From Strigamia acuminata (Eukaryota > Arthropoda > Chilopoda > Geophilomorpha > Linotaeniidae): 64,000 bases of DNA. Shown in pieces: positions 35,801 to 47,100 of this stretch; the stretch's first letter is position 1, and the number at the start of each line of letters is the position of its first letter. The notes below the pieces were generated by a model. It saw only the letters and a list, made by a program, of their open reading frames with translations. It searched no databases and was not told the origin of the DNA. The stretch is from positions 1,984,001 through 2,048,000 of the forward strand of contig OX442321.1 of the NCBI GenBank assembly GCA_949358305.1, read 5' to 3'. Made by a program: the position numbers and the translations under genes.

Positions 35801-36024
35801 TTTTGACCGACGTCAAAGACCGCGAATATCTCATTTCGTTTCATAAACGAGCCAAGAAAATCGGTCTGGACGTGCACCGCTACAACGAGCTCAAAGACGC
35901 GGTCGCCAAGGTGGAGCGGGATCTGTCCCGTCTTCGAGATCCCCTCTTTCTGCATTTGCCTCAACTCTCAGGGACGAAGAACGAACCCACAAACAAAACA
36001 ATAACAAGCAAACCGACATCGTAG
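31656..36024 (+). CDS. MCU: Mitochondrial calcium uniporter pore subunit, six exons
   Basis: MCU forms the Ca2+-selective pore of the inner mitochondrial membrane. Exons: 31656-31736 (tentative), 32825-32993, 33062-33166, 33236-33396, 34841-35044, 35794-36024. Splice phases join without a break and give 316 residues, against about 350 in vertebrates. Exon 2 encodes the N-terminal domain start ([14 protein letters not shown]), exon 3 DGVRIAS, exon 4 the first coiled coil. Exon 5 carries both membrane helices and the selectivity loop [15 protein letters not shown] with the intact DIME motif; exon 6 carries the second coiled coil, ending [11 protein letters not shown]. The intact DIME and the C-terminus resemble MCU rather than the dominant-negative paralogue MCUb. 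Exon 1 (27 codons, [12 protein letters not shown]..., Kozak-like ACAATGG, then GTATTA) is inferred: it has a presequence-like composition and joins in frame if the second of two tandem AGs is the exon 2 acceptor. Introns 2 and 3 are under 70 bp. POLR3D follows tail-to-tail. Confidence 0.93.
32080..32500. repeat. Degenerate repeat of AAATCTTGAAATCC units in MCU intron 1
   Basis: Variants of GAAATCTTGAAATCCA, CAAATCC and AGTAAATCTTC recur irregularly through this part of intron 1. It is a decayed minisatellite with no coding content. Confidence 0.6.
32757..32814. repeat. (TTTA)n microsatellite abutting the MCU exon 2 acceptor
   Basis: About 14 TTTA units end at 32814, only about eight bases before the AGAG acceptor of MCU exon 2. 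It therefore occupies the place of the polypyrimidine tract. Confidence 0.95.
33595..33946. mobile_element. MITE inside MCU intron 4
   Basis: CACAGACCTAAATAC at the left is mirrored by GTATTTAGGTCTGTG at the right, a perfect 15-bp inverted repeat. A second, truncated member lies at about 18390-18455. No coding frame; no clear target duplication. Confidence 0.75.
35240..35610. repeat. Two adjoining minisatellites in MCU intron 5
   Basis: About 35240-35470 is made of 18-20-bp units of the form CTCAAAAATTCAATTTTCAC. About 35480-35605 is a cleaner 21-bp array, TTTTTGCCGAAAAACATTCAA, about six copies. The 91- and 67-codon frames over this region are artefacts. Confidence 0.9.
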
Positions 36025-36515
36025 TGGCAGTGGTACCACTCGCAGTACTATTATCAGTACTATTATCATTTGTCTTTTCAAGGGTTATCGATAATCAGGG
36101 GTAGTCGAGTGATGTAACAAAACCTATTTCAACTCTTTGAACAACATTTTTCAATTTCTTAACGACATTTTTATAAAATTATTTCCCAGAACACGTGCAA
36201 GTAATTGGAAAATAGCAACTCAAATGGTCACTCCCAAATGCGTCCGAGCTTCTTCCAAAACCAACTTTTGCTTGTCCCGGTCATTATTTCGGTTATTCTG
36301 TCGCCTACTGTGATTTGTCGATTAGAAAGGATAAAAAAAATGCTACAATGCTAAATTCAAACGCTCGTTATCAATGCAAAGTGCAGAAACGTTAAACGAA
36401 TGCTAAAATATCAATTTTAGTGCCTTGGATAATAATACCGTAATGTTTTGTTTCGTTTGGAATTTCTATGTAACCCTAATCCTCCCGCCGCTTCCGTAAA
36501 ATCTCTTTATACAGT
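36025..36515. other. 3' flank of MCU
   Basis: Probable 3' untranslated region. No AATAAA appears close to the stop; plus-strand AATAAA-type hexamers at about 37150 and 37832 are possible distal signals. Confidence 0.35.
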
Positions 36516-37030
36516 TGAATTTGATGAGGAAACGATAAAATCTCACACTTTTTCTCGTAGGAATAGAAAATATTTGACTATTTCTATCGAATTTGGTAAA
36601 TAAATGATGAAATTTAACACTTTTTCTCGTAGAAATAAAAAATATTTGACTATTTCTATCGAATTTGGTATATAAACGATGAAATTTAACACTTCTTCTC
36701 GTAGGAATCGAAAATATTTGACTATTTCTATCGAATTTGATAAGAAAACGATGAAATTTAACACTTTTTCTCGTAGAAATATAAAATATTTGACTATTTC
36801 TATCGGATTTGATAAGAAAACGATAAAATTTAACACACTGCTCGTGGGAATATAAAATATTTGACTATTTCTATCGGATTTGATAAGAAAACGATAAAAT
36901 TTAACACTTTTGCTCGTAGAAATATAAAATATTTGACTATTTCTATCGGATTTGATAAGAAAACGATAAAATTTAACACTTTGCTCGTGGAAATAGAAAA
37001 TATTTGACTATTTCTATCGAATTTGAGCTG
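36516..37030. repeat. 72-bp tandem repeat, about seven copies
   Basis: A 72-bp unit with TTTGACTATTTCTATCGAAT, AACGATGAAATTTAACAC and TTTTTCTCGTAG recurs about seven times between MCU and POLR3D. Since 72 is a multiple of three, minus-strand frames remain open; the predicted proteins are artefacts. Confidence 0.93.
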
Positions 37031-37877
37031 TTTCACGCATTCTATATTTCCATATTATTCGTTTTCTTTGAATTTTCAATCATGTTTCTGCTTCTTACCC
37101 ACTAAGTGATGAAAGAAACGAAATGGGAGAAACAAAAAACAAAAAAAAGTAAAATAAATCATGTTATATATATATAAAATAAAATTAAAATCAGTTGATT
37201 CTAGGCAGCTACTTTTACAAACACTGCATTCAACTAGTTATATATAAAATAATAATAATTAAAAATAAATAAAAACTGAAGAAAATGCAGTTTTTTTTTC
37301 TTTTTTTCTGGTTTTCTAGACAAATTTAGAGAATTCATTTGGTGCTAGAAATTTACAAACAAAAATTTAAATAAGAAAACGCCCTCTGCAGTCGGTTTTT
37401 CAGATTTCTTTAACCCTTTACGAAAATAAACAAAAAAAATGTACTTATTATTGTTTACAAATCGTGTGACGATAAAAAAAATGTAGTAAATAGTACGTAT
37501 ACACAATTATTATTATTATTATTATTACAATTGTTTTTTGTCTTGAATTTTGTCACAAATTTGTCAAATTGTGCAATTATTGTTTTTTGTCTTTGAAAAT
37601 TAGAAGAAAAAAATGTAAAAAAATGAAAAAAGCCCCAAAATCAACGCACAATCGCACGATTGAAGCTATTGTTTGTTAATTTGCGTGTTGTTATTGGGAA
37701 AAGTGGTTTCCGACGGGGTACTTAAGTCACGGTTACACGACTGGGGGGCGAGAAGACAAAAAGAAATGTACTTAATCTATATTTATTGACAAATTATTAT
37801 ATTATAGCCTTAGCTTCTTACGTTGTTGATGCAAAATAAATATTAAAAAAAAAAAAAAAAAAAAAAATTTACAAAAA

Positions 37878-37908
<31 letters not shown>

Positions 37909-37947
37909 CAATAAATAAATTAAACTGAGCTATTCTTTTAATTGTCA
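37031..37947. other. Convergent intergenic spacer between MCU and POLR3D
   Basis: AT-rich. It contains ATT/TTA microsatellites (37505-37527, 37881-37910) and an A-tract of over 20 bases at about 37842-37867. On the minus strand an AATAAA (complement of 37782-37787) about 160 bp past the POLR3D stop is a candidate polyadenylation signal. Confidence 0.45.
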
Positions 37948-39515
37948 TTATTGCAAAGGAATACATTTGAGCATGTAATCGATCTGGCCCAGAACGGACA
38001 TGGATTTCGGATCGGAATTGAGCTCGACCGAAAGCACTTCTTGCAGGAACTGGATGCCGCTCGCGTTTTGCACGGAAAAATCGATTTGTCCCACGTGGAA
38101 TGAAACCCGACCGGATTTGTGGATTCGTAGTTTACCCAGGTGGCCTTCGGAACACTCGGACCAATCGAATTGGTCCGAAACTTTCGTTTCTTCCTGCGAA
38201 AATTACAAAATTTAAAATTTTTTTAATTTAATTAAAATTTAAAATTTAATTTTACTTTTGGGTCTTGTTCCGACGCTCCGGGTTCGTCCGAGAGGGAAGA
38301 AGATGGTAGACGGTCGGGAAATTGCATACAAAATAGACCTTGTTTGTCTAAAACAGTGTAAATTCGCGTTAAAATGATGCAATTTCGATGGAAATGTCGC
38401 TAGATTTGACTCACCCGTTGATAGAAGCAACTCGGCCACTGGAATCGGTTCGTCCGACATCTCTGGGTCGTCCGTTTCCTGTTTAATTTCCATTTGCTCC
38501 ATCTTGATTTCTAATTGGTCTTCGGGTTCTTTCTTCAGGTCATGCAGTGCTGTTTGAAAAAAAACAAACATTTCACATCTTTTTCGTTTGAAATCGACAA
38601 ACTTACCGATTTTAATGAGTTTATCGGCAGGAAGTTCGTCCTCATCCGACATTATTTCTTCTTTAACCGTTATTTTACATTTGGTGTCCACTTTTTCACG
38701 TTTTTCAACTTTGTCGCCTTTAACTCGACGTAAATTAATCGGCTTCAACTCGTCCGAAAAATCAAAACCATCGTCGATAAACTATCAATCAAAAAAATCG
38801 AATAAAACCAAACGAATAAAACAAAAACTCAATTTCCTCACGTCGTCACGTAATAAATTATGCAGGTATTCTTCTTCCTCTTCTTTACTCAACCTATTCT
38901 GCGTGTATTTCGTGTCAAGTCGTGCTCTGGGGGTGTAGCTGCGTTCCTTTTGAGCCGCCGCTCTATTTCGACCTGCAAAAACCATCGAAAAACACCAAAT
39001 TAGAGCCACAAAATCGCCAATTAAATCGCAAAAACCCAACAACCTGCTCGGAATTCATCGTGGCACCCTTGACCAAACGTGCCACCTTCCAATTGTATGT
39101 ATTCCCTTTTGCCTCGGCCCTTTCCGCGGCCCTTTCCACGACCCCTGCTCCTTTCTTGCTCAGCTTTTGGTTTAATTTCGGGTTTTACGTCGATTTGCGT
39201 TCCCGGCCTGCAAAGAACATTTCAGGGATGGTTTTAAACTATTCATTTCGTTTAGTTTGGTCAAGTTTACTCTTGTTTGATGGTCACTCTCTTCGCATTG
39301 AGGTTCGGGGTAAACGTGCGTTTGGGCCCTTTGAGCGCACCGAGCGTCAAATCACGTGGTGCTCTTAACGATGCGAGTCTAATATGATGGAAATTGAATT
39401 TAGTTTAAAATTAGTTTTTAGTTTTAGTTATTTTTTTTAAGATACTCTACCTTTTAATCGTGTTAAAAGCGCCTGCATTTGAACTTGATGATCGTTGACC
39501 ATCACCCGATGCCAT
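37948..39515 (-). CDS. POLR3D: RNA polymerase III subunit RPC4, eight exons
   Basis: RPC4 is the TFIIF-like subunit of nuclear RNA polymerase III, which makes tRNA and 5S rRNA; it pairs with RPC5 on the lobe. Exons on the minus strand: 39515-39451, 39378-39271, 39207-39044, 38972-38842, 38781-38607, 38549-38415, 38347-38256, 38193-37948. All junctions use GT and AG and the phases fit, giving 371 residues (human about 398). Family landmarks appear in the right order: RDLTLG with TFTPN in exon 2, a GRGKGRGKGRG arginine/glycine stretch in exon 3, LLRDDFIDDG across exons 4-5, FCMQFPDRLP in exon 7, and the conserved C-terminal block in exon 8 with GKLRIHKSGRVSF, FLQEVLSVEL and MSVLGQIDYMLKC. The C-terminal block matches the part of RPC4 that contacts RPC5. 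Introns are about 60-108 bp. The gene is convergent with MCU. The short frames on both strands over 38000-39370 are pieces or shadows of these exons. Confidence 0.93.
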
Positions 39516-40850
39516 TTTGGATTTTATGTTGTTTTGGTTTGTGCTGACGGCTGGTGGTGGTGGTTTGAAACAATCTCCAGGCGTGTGTAATGCATCATTA
39601 ATGTAAGGTGTATTAATTAATTCGAGAGTTAATCGTATAAAACATTATAATTAGCGGTATGTAAATTAATATTTTATTCCAAAAAATAATATGAAAATTA
39701 AAAATCAAGATCATGGGTGTCAAATTATCAAATACAACTTGACTTTCCACCCGGCAGAAAATAGAGTCCAGTGCAGCGACCCAATGTGGTGTTTTGTGCA
39801 TTTCCTCTCGTTTTACTGAGATTTTATGACGATGCTATAAACAATAATCTGTCACGTAATTTCGACTCGATCAGCAGGAGGCGAGGTGAAAAGCAAGATT
39901 TTGCTGGTCGACATGATGTGTTCATTTTTCGCGTTATTTCATTCGGATTTGATTTCCAAAAGGTTGATTGGTTTCATGAACACGGATTTAACATTTTCGC
40001 CATTTTTGCAGCAAGTAATTTTTTGAAAAAATTGTCCATTTATTATCTTTGGTTCTTTTGTCATTCTTTGGTGCCATTTTAGGCCTACTGTAGGCCTAGT
40101 TCGGAATGTGTTGTCTTCCAGATATGTAGCGGCTGAGTATTTATTTGGCGAGAACATTGATGAGCTTTTAGGAGCGTTTTGGTGGTTTTTCAAGTTTGGT
40201 TTTTCTTTTCGCGATTAGTAATCATTTTTTGTGACATCGAGTGTTTTAGTTTGGATTTTGATTTCTGAAACATGGTTTTTATTTTCAAAGTTATTAGTGG
40301 GTGGTCATAAACTTCAAAAATGTCATTTTCAAGCAAAAAAAAAGTATTTTCCGATGGAAAGAATGCATTTACAGATGGACAAATGCATTTGCTGTTGAAA
40401 AAATGCATTTGCTGGTGCAAACTTTTATTCTTTTGGTTTAGAATACACATTCGGTTTGGATGTTGGAATCACATTTGTGAATAGGTGTATTTCATATTTG
40501 AAAAATGTGGTTTTTGTTCGATTGGATTCCAGTTTAGGCCTAATCTTGATTCAAACTGGAATGAAACTCTTGTGTAGGAGCAGAACCAAATATATAATTT
40601 TCGTACAGAATTTAATATCATTTGTTCCAGTCTGGGTTTGGTTAATTTGATTTCCAAAATCCAACTGTTGTTTGAGGTATCTACTAATGCCACATTATGC
40701 CTAAATATCACGATCTTCCCAATAGCAATTATAAAATAACTGCTCTGATTGCTCTAAGCACATGGCTGAAAATCAGCAAAATCCATTTGGTCATCCCTAG
40801 ATAAATACTAAAGGAGACCTCTGGTTGGCATAATGTTGGTATTGCAAGAC
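39516..40850. other. Intergenic stretch upstream of POLR3D, no gene seen
   Basis: Contains the presumed POLR3D promoter next to 39515. Further on, about 40330-40430 carries short AAATGCATTT-type repeats. No exon is supported. Confidence 0.4.
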
Positions 40851-40858
40851 TGCACACT

Positions 40859-42548
40859 GCACTCTATACATCAGAGTGTAGCATTTACCAATTTGCCATG
40901 AAGATTTATTTATTTATCATCAATTTATCCATTGATGCTCTCATCCTCCTCTTCTAAGTAATGAGGAGATTGATGAACCTTATTTGTCAAATTTGCCAAA
41001 TCAGTAACCTAACCGTCTTATTTTCTTTCTTGCCATTTTCTTCAAGGTTCTTGCTCTATTAATTGCAATCAATCGTTTCAAAAGCTCTTGGTTGGACTGC
41101 TCTGGGACTGTGGACAATTTTTCAGTCACTTTTTTCTGGATGACTCGTGGAACAGGACTTTGGCCAGCCAGGAGTGGTTGTTCTTTGCCTTTTCATCCTT
41201 GTTGGGGACGTCCCAAGGGGTTACTGAATTTAAAACAAATCAATTTGACCCAAAACGTATCCAAAACGTATTGTCCACGTTTACTGATTTATGAAGTAAA
41301 GCATCAAAAAAACTATTGGAAACCCATTGGGTTTCTTACTGTGCCGGTCATTTTGACCAGTCTATCCGTTCTAATGTTAAACTAAAATATTTGTAAACCT
41401 TTGAGAAGCTTTCACTTTATTCAAAATGACTTTCTCCAGAGTTGCACAAATCCTCTTAAGATTAACAAATGTAAGAAAATCTTTTTGTTGTCGGAAAACA
41501 ACAACATGGTTGAAAGTTGTTTTCGCTTCTTGTGCGTTCAGTTTGGTTAATATCCAACTTTTTATTGTCTCTTATTGGAATCCTTTTATCTCTTTCTCTT
41601 GACTATTTCCACAATTTCTTCTGATCTTGCTTGTGTTGGGTTGCCATAGAATAGCTAGCATCTTGCCAACTTTTGAATGCAATCAAATACACAATAACTT
41701 GATATTTACTTTATCAATTTAAAAAATCCAGAATATGCACAATTTAAAAACGAAAAACAAAATCTCATCTTTACAAAAATGACCAAATTCCTTATTCTAC
41801 ACCTCCGTGGTGATGGTGTTCGTATAATGCAGATGGCAATTACGACGTGGACATTTGTCTGAGCGGGTGAGAAATAAAATTGTTGAGAAAAGTGGTGATT
41901 TAGCTGCGATTCCTGGCGGTATGAGCAGCCAATTGCAGCCATTTAGAACTTTACAATTTTTTAATTTCAAATAAATTACTATTTTTTATTTTAAAATTTT
42001 AAAATTTTTTTAAAACAGTAAAAAAAACTACAGCAAATAGGTAAAATAATATGCATATATGTGATGTGGAAGCCGAGGAGGCAAACTAATTGTTCTCGAG
42101 GTAAGCATTGCATAAGCACGGGTATCCATCTGTTGAGGAGTTGCGTGGGAAATCTAAAAAAAAAATAGATAACTAAACAAATAAATTTTTTTTTTATCTA
42201 ACTCTGTTTGTAAACCTTGCAAACCCAGCCAAACGTGGTCCACTGGGTGCATCTTTATTTTCGTAATGACATGTGCAAATCAACCAATCATCTCACGGTC
42301 TAAATTGTGGGGTTGGTTGGATTATCTGTAGTTGTTGCATGGGATGATGCAATTGTAGTGGTTGCATCTGTGGTTGCTGAATTATCCCATGATGCATCTG
42401 TGGTTGCTGAAACGTCCCATGATGCATCTGTGGATGCATTTGTTGATTTGGTGGTAATACGACCTCAATTTGTGGTGGAGGTTGAAACACTGCTGCTTGC
42501 ATACGTGGTGCTTGCAACTCGCGTTAAGTGACATCGGATCTTCTACAA
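40859..42548 (-). pseudogene. Tandem-duplication copy A with broken Gln/His/Met-rich exon
   Basis: This block is duplicated at 42690-43841 plus 48510-48550 (copy B); both start with CACTCTATACATCAGAGTG. Copy A contains about 455 bp (about 41032-41490) absent from B. On the minus strand, 42548-42200 is exon-like: after an AG acceptor it encodes a Gln/Met/His/Pro-rich segment with repeated QMHHG and QQPQM, then CHYENKDAPSGPR. Copy A has a TAA where copy B has CAA and a TGA in place of Gly in the following FRPGD motif, so it is broken. An 18-base in-frame difference from copy B (QPPPQI versus none) suggests coding history. After a short intron a second segment ends LPPRLPHHIYAYYFTY. I do not recognise the family with confidence; PGDDLL...C.Y resembles the C-terminal core of PHM-type copper monooxygenases only weakly. 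Confidence 0.4.
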
Positions 42549-42689
42549 TAAAAAAAAAATAATTCGTACCTTTATAAATTTAAATTACTTCAAATTACTT
42601 GGAATTGAAGTATATCCAACTGAAAAAGCAAACACCAATTTCAAAACCCAAAACAATGATTTCAATGACTGTCACTTATATGAAACATG

Positions 42690-43841
42690 CACTCTATACA
42701 TCAGAGTGTAGCATTTACCAATTTGCCATGAAGATTTATTTATTTATTATCAATTTATCCATTGATGCTCTCATCCTCCTCTCCTAAGTAATGGGGAGAT
42801 TGATGAACCTTATTTGTCAAATTTGCCAAATCTGAAACCTAACCGTCTTATTTTCTTTTTCTGTTGGAAAACAACAACATGGTTGAAAGTTGTTTTCGTT
42901 TCTTGTGCGTTCAGTTTGGTTAATATCCAACTTTTTATTCTCTCTTATTGGAATCCTTTTATCTCTTTCTCTTGAATATTTCGACAATTTCTTCTGACCG
43001 TGCTTGTGTTGGGTTGCCATAGAATAGCTAGCATCTTTGGCAACTTTTGAATGCAATCAAATACACAATAACTTGATATTTACTTTATCAATTTAAAAAA
43101 TCCAGAATATGCACAATTTAAAAAATCCAGAATATGCACAATTTAAAAAATCCAGAATATGCACAATTTAAAAAATCCAGAATATGCACAATTTAAAAAA
43201 TCCAGAATATGCACAATTTAAAAAATCCAGAATATGCACAATTTAAAAAATCCAGAATATGCACAATTTAAAAAATCCAGAATATGCACAGGTAATAAGG
43301 TCTTTTATTCTTTTTCTCTCTAATTTGGTGAGAATGTGGTCAAAGCTCACCATTTTTTATTTTAAAATTTTAAAATTTTTATAAAACAATAAAAAAAACT
43401 ACAGTAAATTTCGACGGTACGTAAAATAAGCATAAATATGATGTGGAAGCCCTGGAGGCAGACGAACTGCTCTGGAGGTGTTGCGTGGGGAATCTAAAAA
43501 AAAATAGATAAATAAACAGATAAATTTTTTTTTTTATCTTATGGTACTCTGTTCCTAAGTCGAGCAAAACGTGCCATCCTTGGTCCACTTGATGCATCCT
43601 TATTTGCATAATGACACTTTGCTATAAGTAAGTCATCCCCGGGACGAAATTGTGGGGTTGGTTGGATTATCTGTGGTTGTTGCATGGGATGATGCAATTG
43701 TAGTGGTTGCATCTGTGGTTGCTGAATTATGCCATGATGCATCTGTGGTTGCTGAAACGTCCCATGATGCATCTGTGGATGCATTTGTTGATTTGGTGGT
43801 AATACGATCTCAAACACTGCTGCTTGCATACGTGGTGCTTG
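42690..43841 (-). pseudogene. Tandem-duplication copy B, exon split by copia element 1
   Basis: Copy B is the counterpart of 40859-42548 and resumes at 48510-48550 beyond the retrotransposon. Ignoring the insertion, its minus-strand exon is open from the AG acceptor (about 48543) through a Gln/His/Met-rich stretch with repeated QMHHG, then FRPGDDLLIAKCHYANKDAS, to a donor-like GTACC near 43549. It lacks both stop codons seen in copy A. A short second exon-like segment follows near 43495-43400 but appears frameshifted relative to copy A. The retrotransposon interrupts codon sequence directly, so this copy is now disrupted or relies on splicing around a 4.7-kb insert. Whether it was ever an expressed gene is unknown. 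Confidence 0.4.
43091..43290. repeat. 25-bp tandem repeat, eight copies, only in copy B
   Basis: The unit ATTTAAAAAATCCAGAAT plus ATGCACA is repeated eight times in exact register. Copy A has the unit once (about 41718), so the array expanded after the duplication. Confidence 0.95.
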
Positions 43842-44079
43842 TGTTGAATTATATAACTTGCACTGTATGTTTACTTTGCCTTTACCACCCACTGATAGGG
43901 TATTGAGTGACTACACTCCTGTGTGTTAATCACCCACATCTGTTTTTCCCCTCTATGTCATGAAATAAAGTTCTCCCCTTTAGTCAGTCTCTCACCAACA
44001 TCCAAGCACACTAGTCTTGTATCTGTTGCTCTGCTTACATCCACGTCTACACAACCATAGATGTCTTGAAATAACAACA
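43842..44079 (+). repeat. 5' LTR of copia element 1
   Basis: A 238-bp direct repeat of 48272-48509, TG...CA bounded. It contains ATGAAATAAAG (candidate polyadenylation hexamer AATAAA). Confidence 0.95.
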
Positions 44080-44109
44080 GGTTATGGGCCCAGCACGCTT
44101 CCACTGCGC
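44080..44109 (+). promoter_or_regulatory. Primer-binding site matching an internal part of tRNA-iMet
   Basis: GGTTATGGGCCCAGCACGC and the eleven bases after it are complementary to the initiator tRNA-Met from the D stem through the anticodon loop (the tRNA strand reads ...GTGCTGGGCCCATAACC). The match is about 30 bases, against the metazoan tRNA as I recall it. Drosophila copia is known to be primed by a cleaved 39-nt 5' half of the same tRNA; the match ends at the corresponding base. Confidence 0.9.
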
Positions 44110-44187
44110 ACAGTAAGAAAATCTCAACAAATTCAACAAAATCGTATTTTGAATCACGCCACACAAACGAACACTAAAAAATTCATC

Positions 44188-47100
44188 ATGGCTGATTCAT
44201 ACAAAATCGAAAAGTTAAATAATGAGAACTACAGTACCTGGAAAATGCTGATTGAGGCAGTGTGCATCACAAATGACACTTGGGACCACGTAACGGGAAA
44301 AATCGCTCGCCCAGAGGCCATAGAGGGGGACCCAGCAAACGCAAAAGAGGTTAAAGCTTGGGACACCGCCAACGCCAAGGCTAAGAGCCACCTCCTGTTA
44401 TCCCTATCAACTAGCCAAGTGAAACATTTGAGAGGACTCACCACCGCGTTTGAGATGTGGAGCAAGCTGAAGGAAATCCACGAAACTCAAGGTGACTCAC
44501 AAATCATTACATTAATTACCGGCATGATGACAAAGAGGCTCAGAGCTGATGATGATGATCTTGATAAGCATATGGACTTTTTCTCTGATGCAATCCGCGT
44601 CTTTGATGAGTGTGAAACAAAACTGACGACAGAAAAAATTGCCATTGTTGCACTCCTGCAAAGTTTGCCAGATAGCTACACGCCGATAAGAAACACCATC
44701 CGTACGTTGACAACAATGCCATCGATGGATGATGTGAAAAAGCGTTTGAGAGAAGACCATCGAGGACGAGAAGTGACCAAAAATGAAGAAGGCAGTGCTG
44801 CATTATTTGTGAGAACCAAAAACAAAAATTCAAGTGCAAACTCAAAATTCAAAAATGAGGGTAAAAGCCATAAACCAAAGGGGGGTGCAGACGGACCCAA
44901 ACGCAACTTGAAAACATGTGATCACTGTGGCCGCCCGGGGCACCTAATTGCAGACTGTTATTTTAGAAAGAAACTGGAAGAGAAGAAATGTGAGAAGGTG
45001 ACTCACGTGTCAACTGCTTTTGAAGCTTTTACGACCTGCTCCCAGATGAGTGATGGGCCCACTGACTGGATCCTAGACAGTGGCGCCACATCACATGTGT
45101 GTGCAAACAAACACATGTTTGACACATTAGATGAAAAGCGCCATGAAAAATTAAAAATGGCGAACTCAAACACCTCGAATATCGACGGGATTGGGACAAT
45201 AAAATTTGAACGAGAAGATGGAGTGACAACAATTTTAAACCAAACACTTCACGTACCAGACTTGAGATCCAACCTGATGTCCGTAGGAAAAATCACCGAC
45301 CAGGGGTACAGCGTTATTTTTCGAAAGGAAGCTGCAAACATCATCAACCCAAAGGGTGAAATTGTGGCAACTGCAAATCGGTCAAAAAATCTCTATTTTG
45401 TGAAAACATTGAAAACAAACGAGAATGCAAACCTGATTAATGAGAAAAAATCAAACCTGACCAAATGGCACGAGCGATTCGGACACTTGAATGAACATGA
45501 CCTCAAGAAGCTGGCAAAAAATAATCTCGTACATGGATTGCAGTTAAACCTGGCTGAAAAACTGCAAACATGTGAAACGTGCATCAAGGGGAAGCATATC
45601 CAAACCCCTTTTCCGCAAGTCAGTGAAACTAAAAGCTCAAAATTACTTGAGCTAATCCACTCAGACGTCTGCGGACCAATGACGAATATTTCACGCGGAG
45701 GCGCCCGTTATCTCGTCACGTTTACCGACGACATGTCACGTTGGACCGATGTATTTTTTCTGAAACACAAATCCGAAGTTTTGGACGCTTTCAAAAAATT
45801 CAAAATGGCTGCCGAAACTCAAACCGGAGAGAAAATTAAGATTTTTCGCAGCGACAACGGGACCGAGTACTGCAACAAGAAGTTCGACCTGTATCTCGAA
45901 GAAAATGGGATAAAACGGAACCTAACAGTACCGCACACGCCACAACAAAATGGCGCGTCTGAACGAAAAAACCGCACCCTGGTGGAAATGGCGCGCTGCA
46001 ACTTGATAGCTGCAAACATGCCAATATCATTTTGGGCGGAAGCTGTCAATGCCGCCAACTATGTCCGAAATCGGTGCCCTACACGAAGATTGGAGGGAAT
46101 GACACCGTGCGAGGCATGGACCAAACGGAAACCAAATGTCAGCCACTTCCGACAATTTGGAATTAAAGCTTTCGCACTCCAAAAGGATGGGAAAAATGGG
46201 AAATTTGAATCAAAATCAAATGAATGCACCTTCGTGGGATACTGCGATGAGTCAAAAGCCTTTCGACTTTGGAACCCTGCCATAAACAAAATCATAAAGA
46301 GTCGCGACGTGCGATTCATCGAGGAAACCGAATTTGAAAAAACACTCGAAAATCCAGCAAAAATCCCCGAGACGTACGAATTTACGCCACCAGAATCGAG
46401 TCCAAACTCAGAAGTATCCGATTTGGACTCAGGGGGCGAGGAAAACGAGGCGATAAATTCTGATGATGAAACCGGAACTCAACAGATGGCTCAAAATACA
46501 AAAAGAGGACGAGGGAGACGGAGTTTTCAACGAACCGGAAGAAAGGGACGACCAAGGAAAATCTACACAACTGTTCCAACAACAGAAGAAACCTTGGAAA
46601 ATGTTCCTGAACTCCCTGAAACTGTAAACATGGCCACTTTTGAAGATCCGATAACCGCCAAAGAAGCGCTACAAGATTCGGAAGGAGACGAATGGAAAAG
46701 TGCATTACAAAGCGAATATAATGCACTCGTCAAAAACAAAACTTGGAAAATTGTTGATCGACCCAAAAATCAAAAACTAATAGGAAGTCGTTGGATTTTA
46801 AAAACAAAACTGCGAGCGGATGGATCAATTGAAAAAAGGAAAGCCCGACTCGTCGCTAAAGGTTTTACACAACGATACGGCATCGATTACCAAGAGACTT
46901 TCGCACCTGTTGCACGAGCCAGCTCAATTCGCCTTATTGCAGCCTTGGCTGCGAAACACGACCTCACCATCCACCAAATGGACGTCGTCACAGCATATCT
47001 AAATGGCGAATTAGAAGAAAAGATATTCATGGAAAAACCCGAGATGTTCGACGAGCTATTGGACATTGGCGAAAACAAAGTCCTACTACTGAAAAAATCG

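Noticed and set aside
36543-37036. Minus-strand frames with repeated FDRNSQIF/NSIEIVKYF.
   Set aside because: By-product of a 72-bp tandem repeat in the MCU-POLR3D spacer.
38239-39368. Separate small proteins on both strands in the POLR3D region.
   Set aside because: Minus-strand pieces are read-throughs of POLR3D exons into introns; plus-strand ones are shadows.
44017-44187. Upstream ATG of the element 1 frame inside the LTR as the true start.
   Set aside because: The 57 extra residues would be encoded by LTR and primer-binding-site sequence, and the conserved gag N-terminus begins at 44188.
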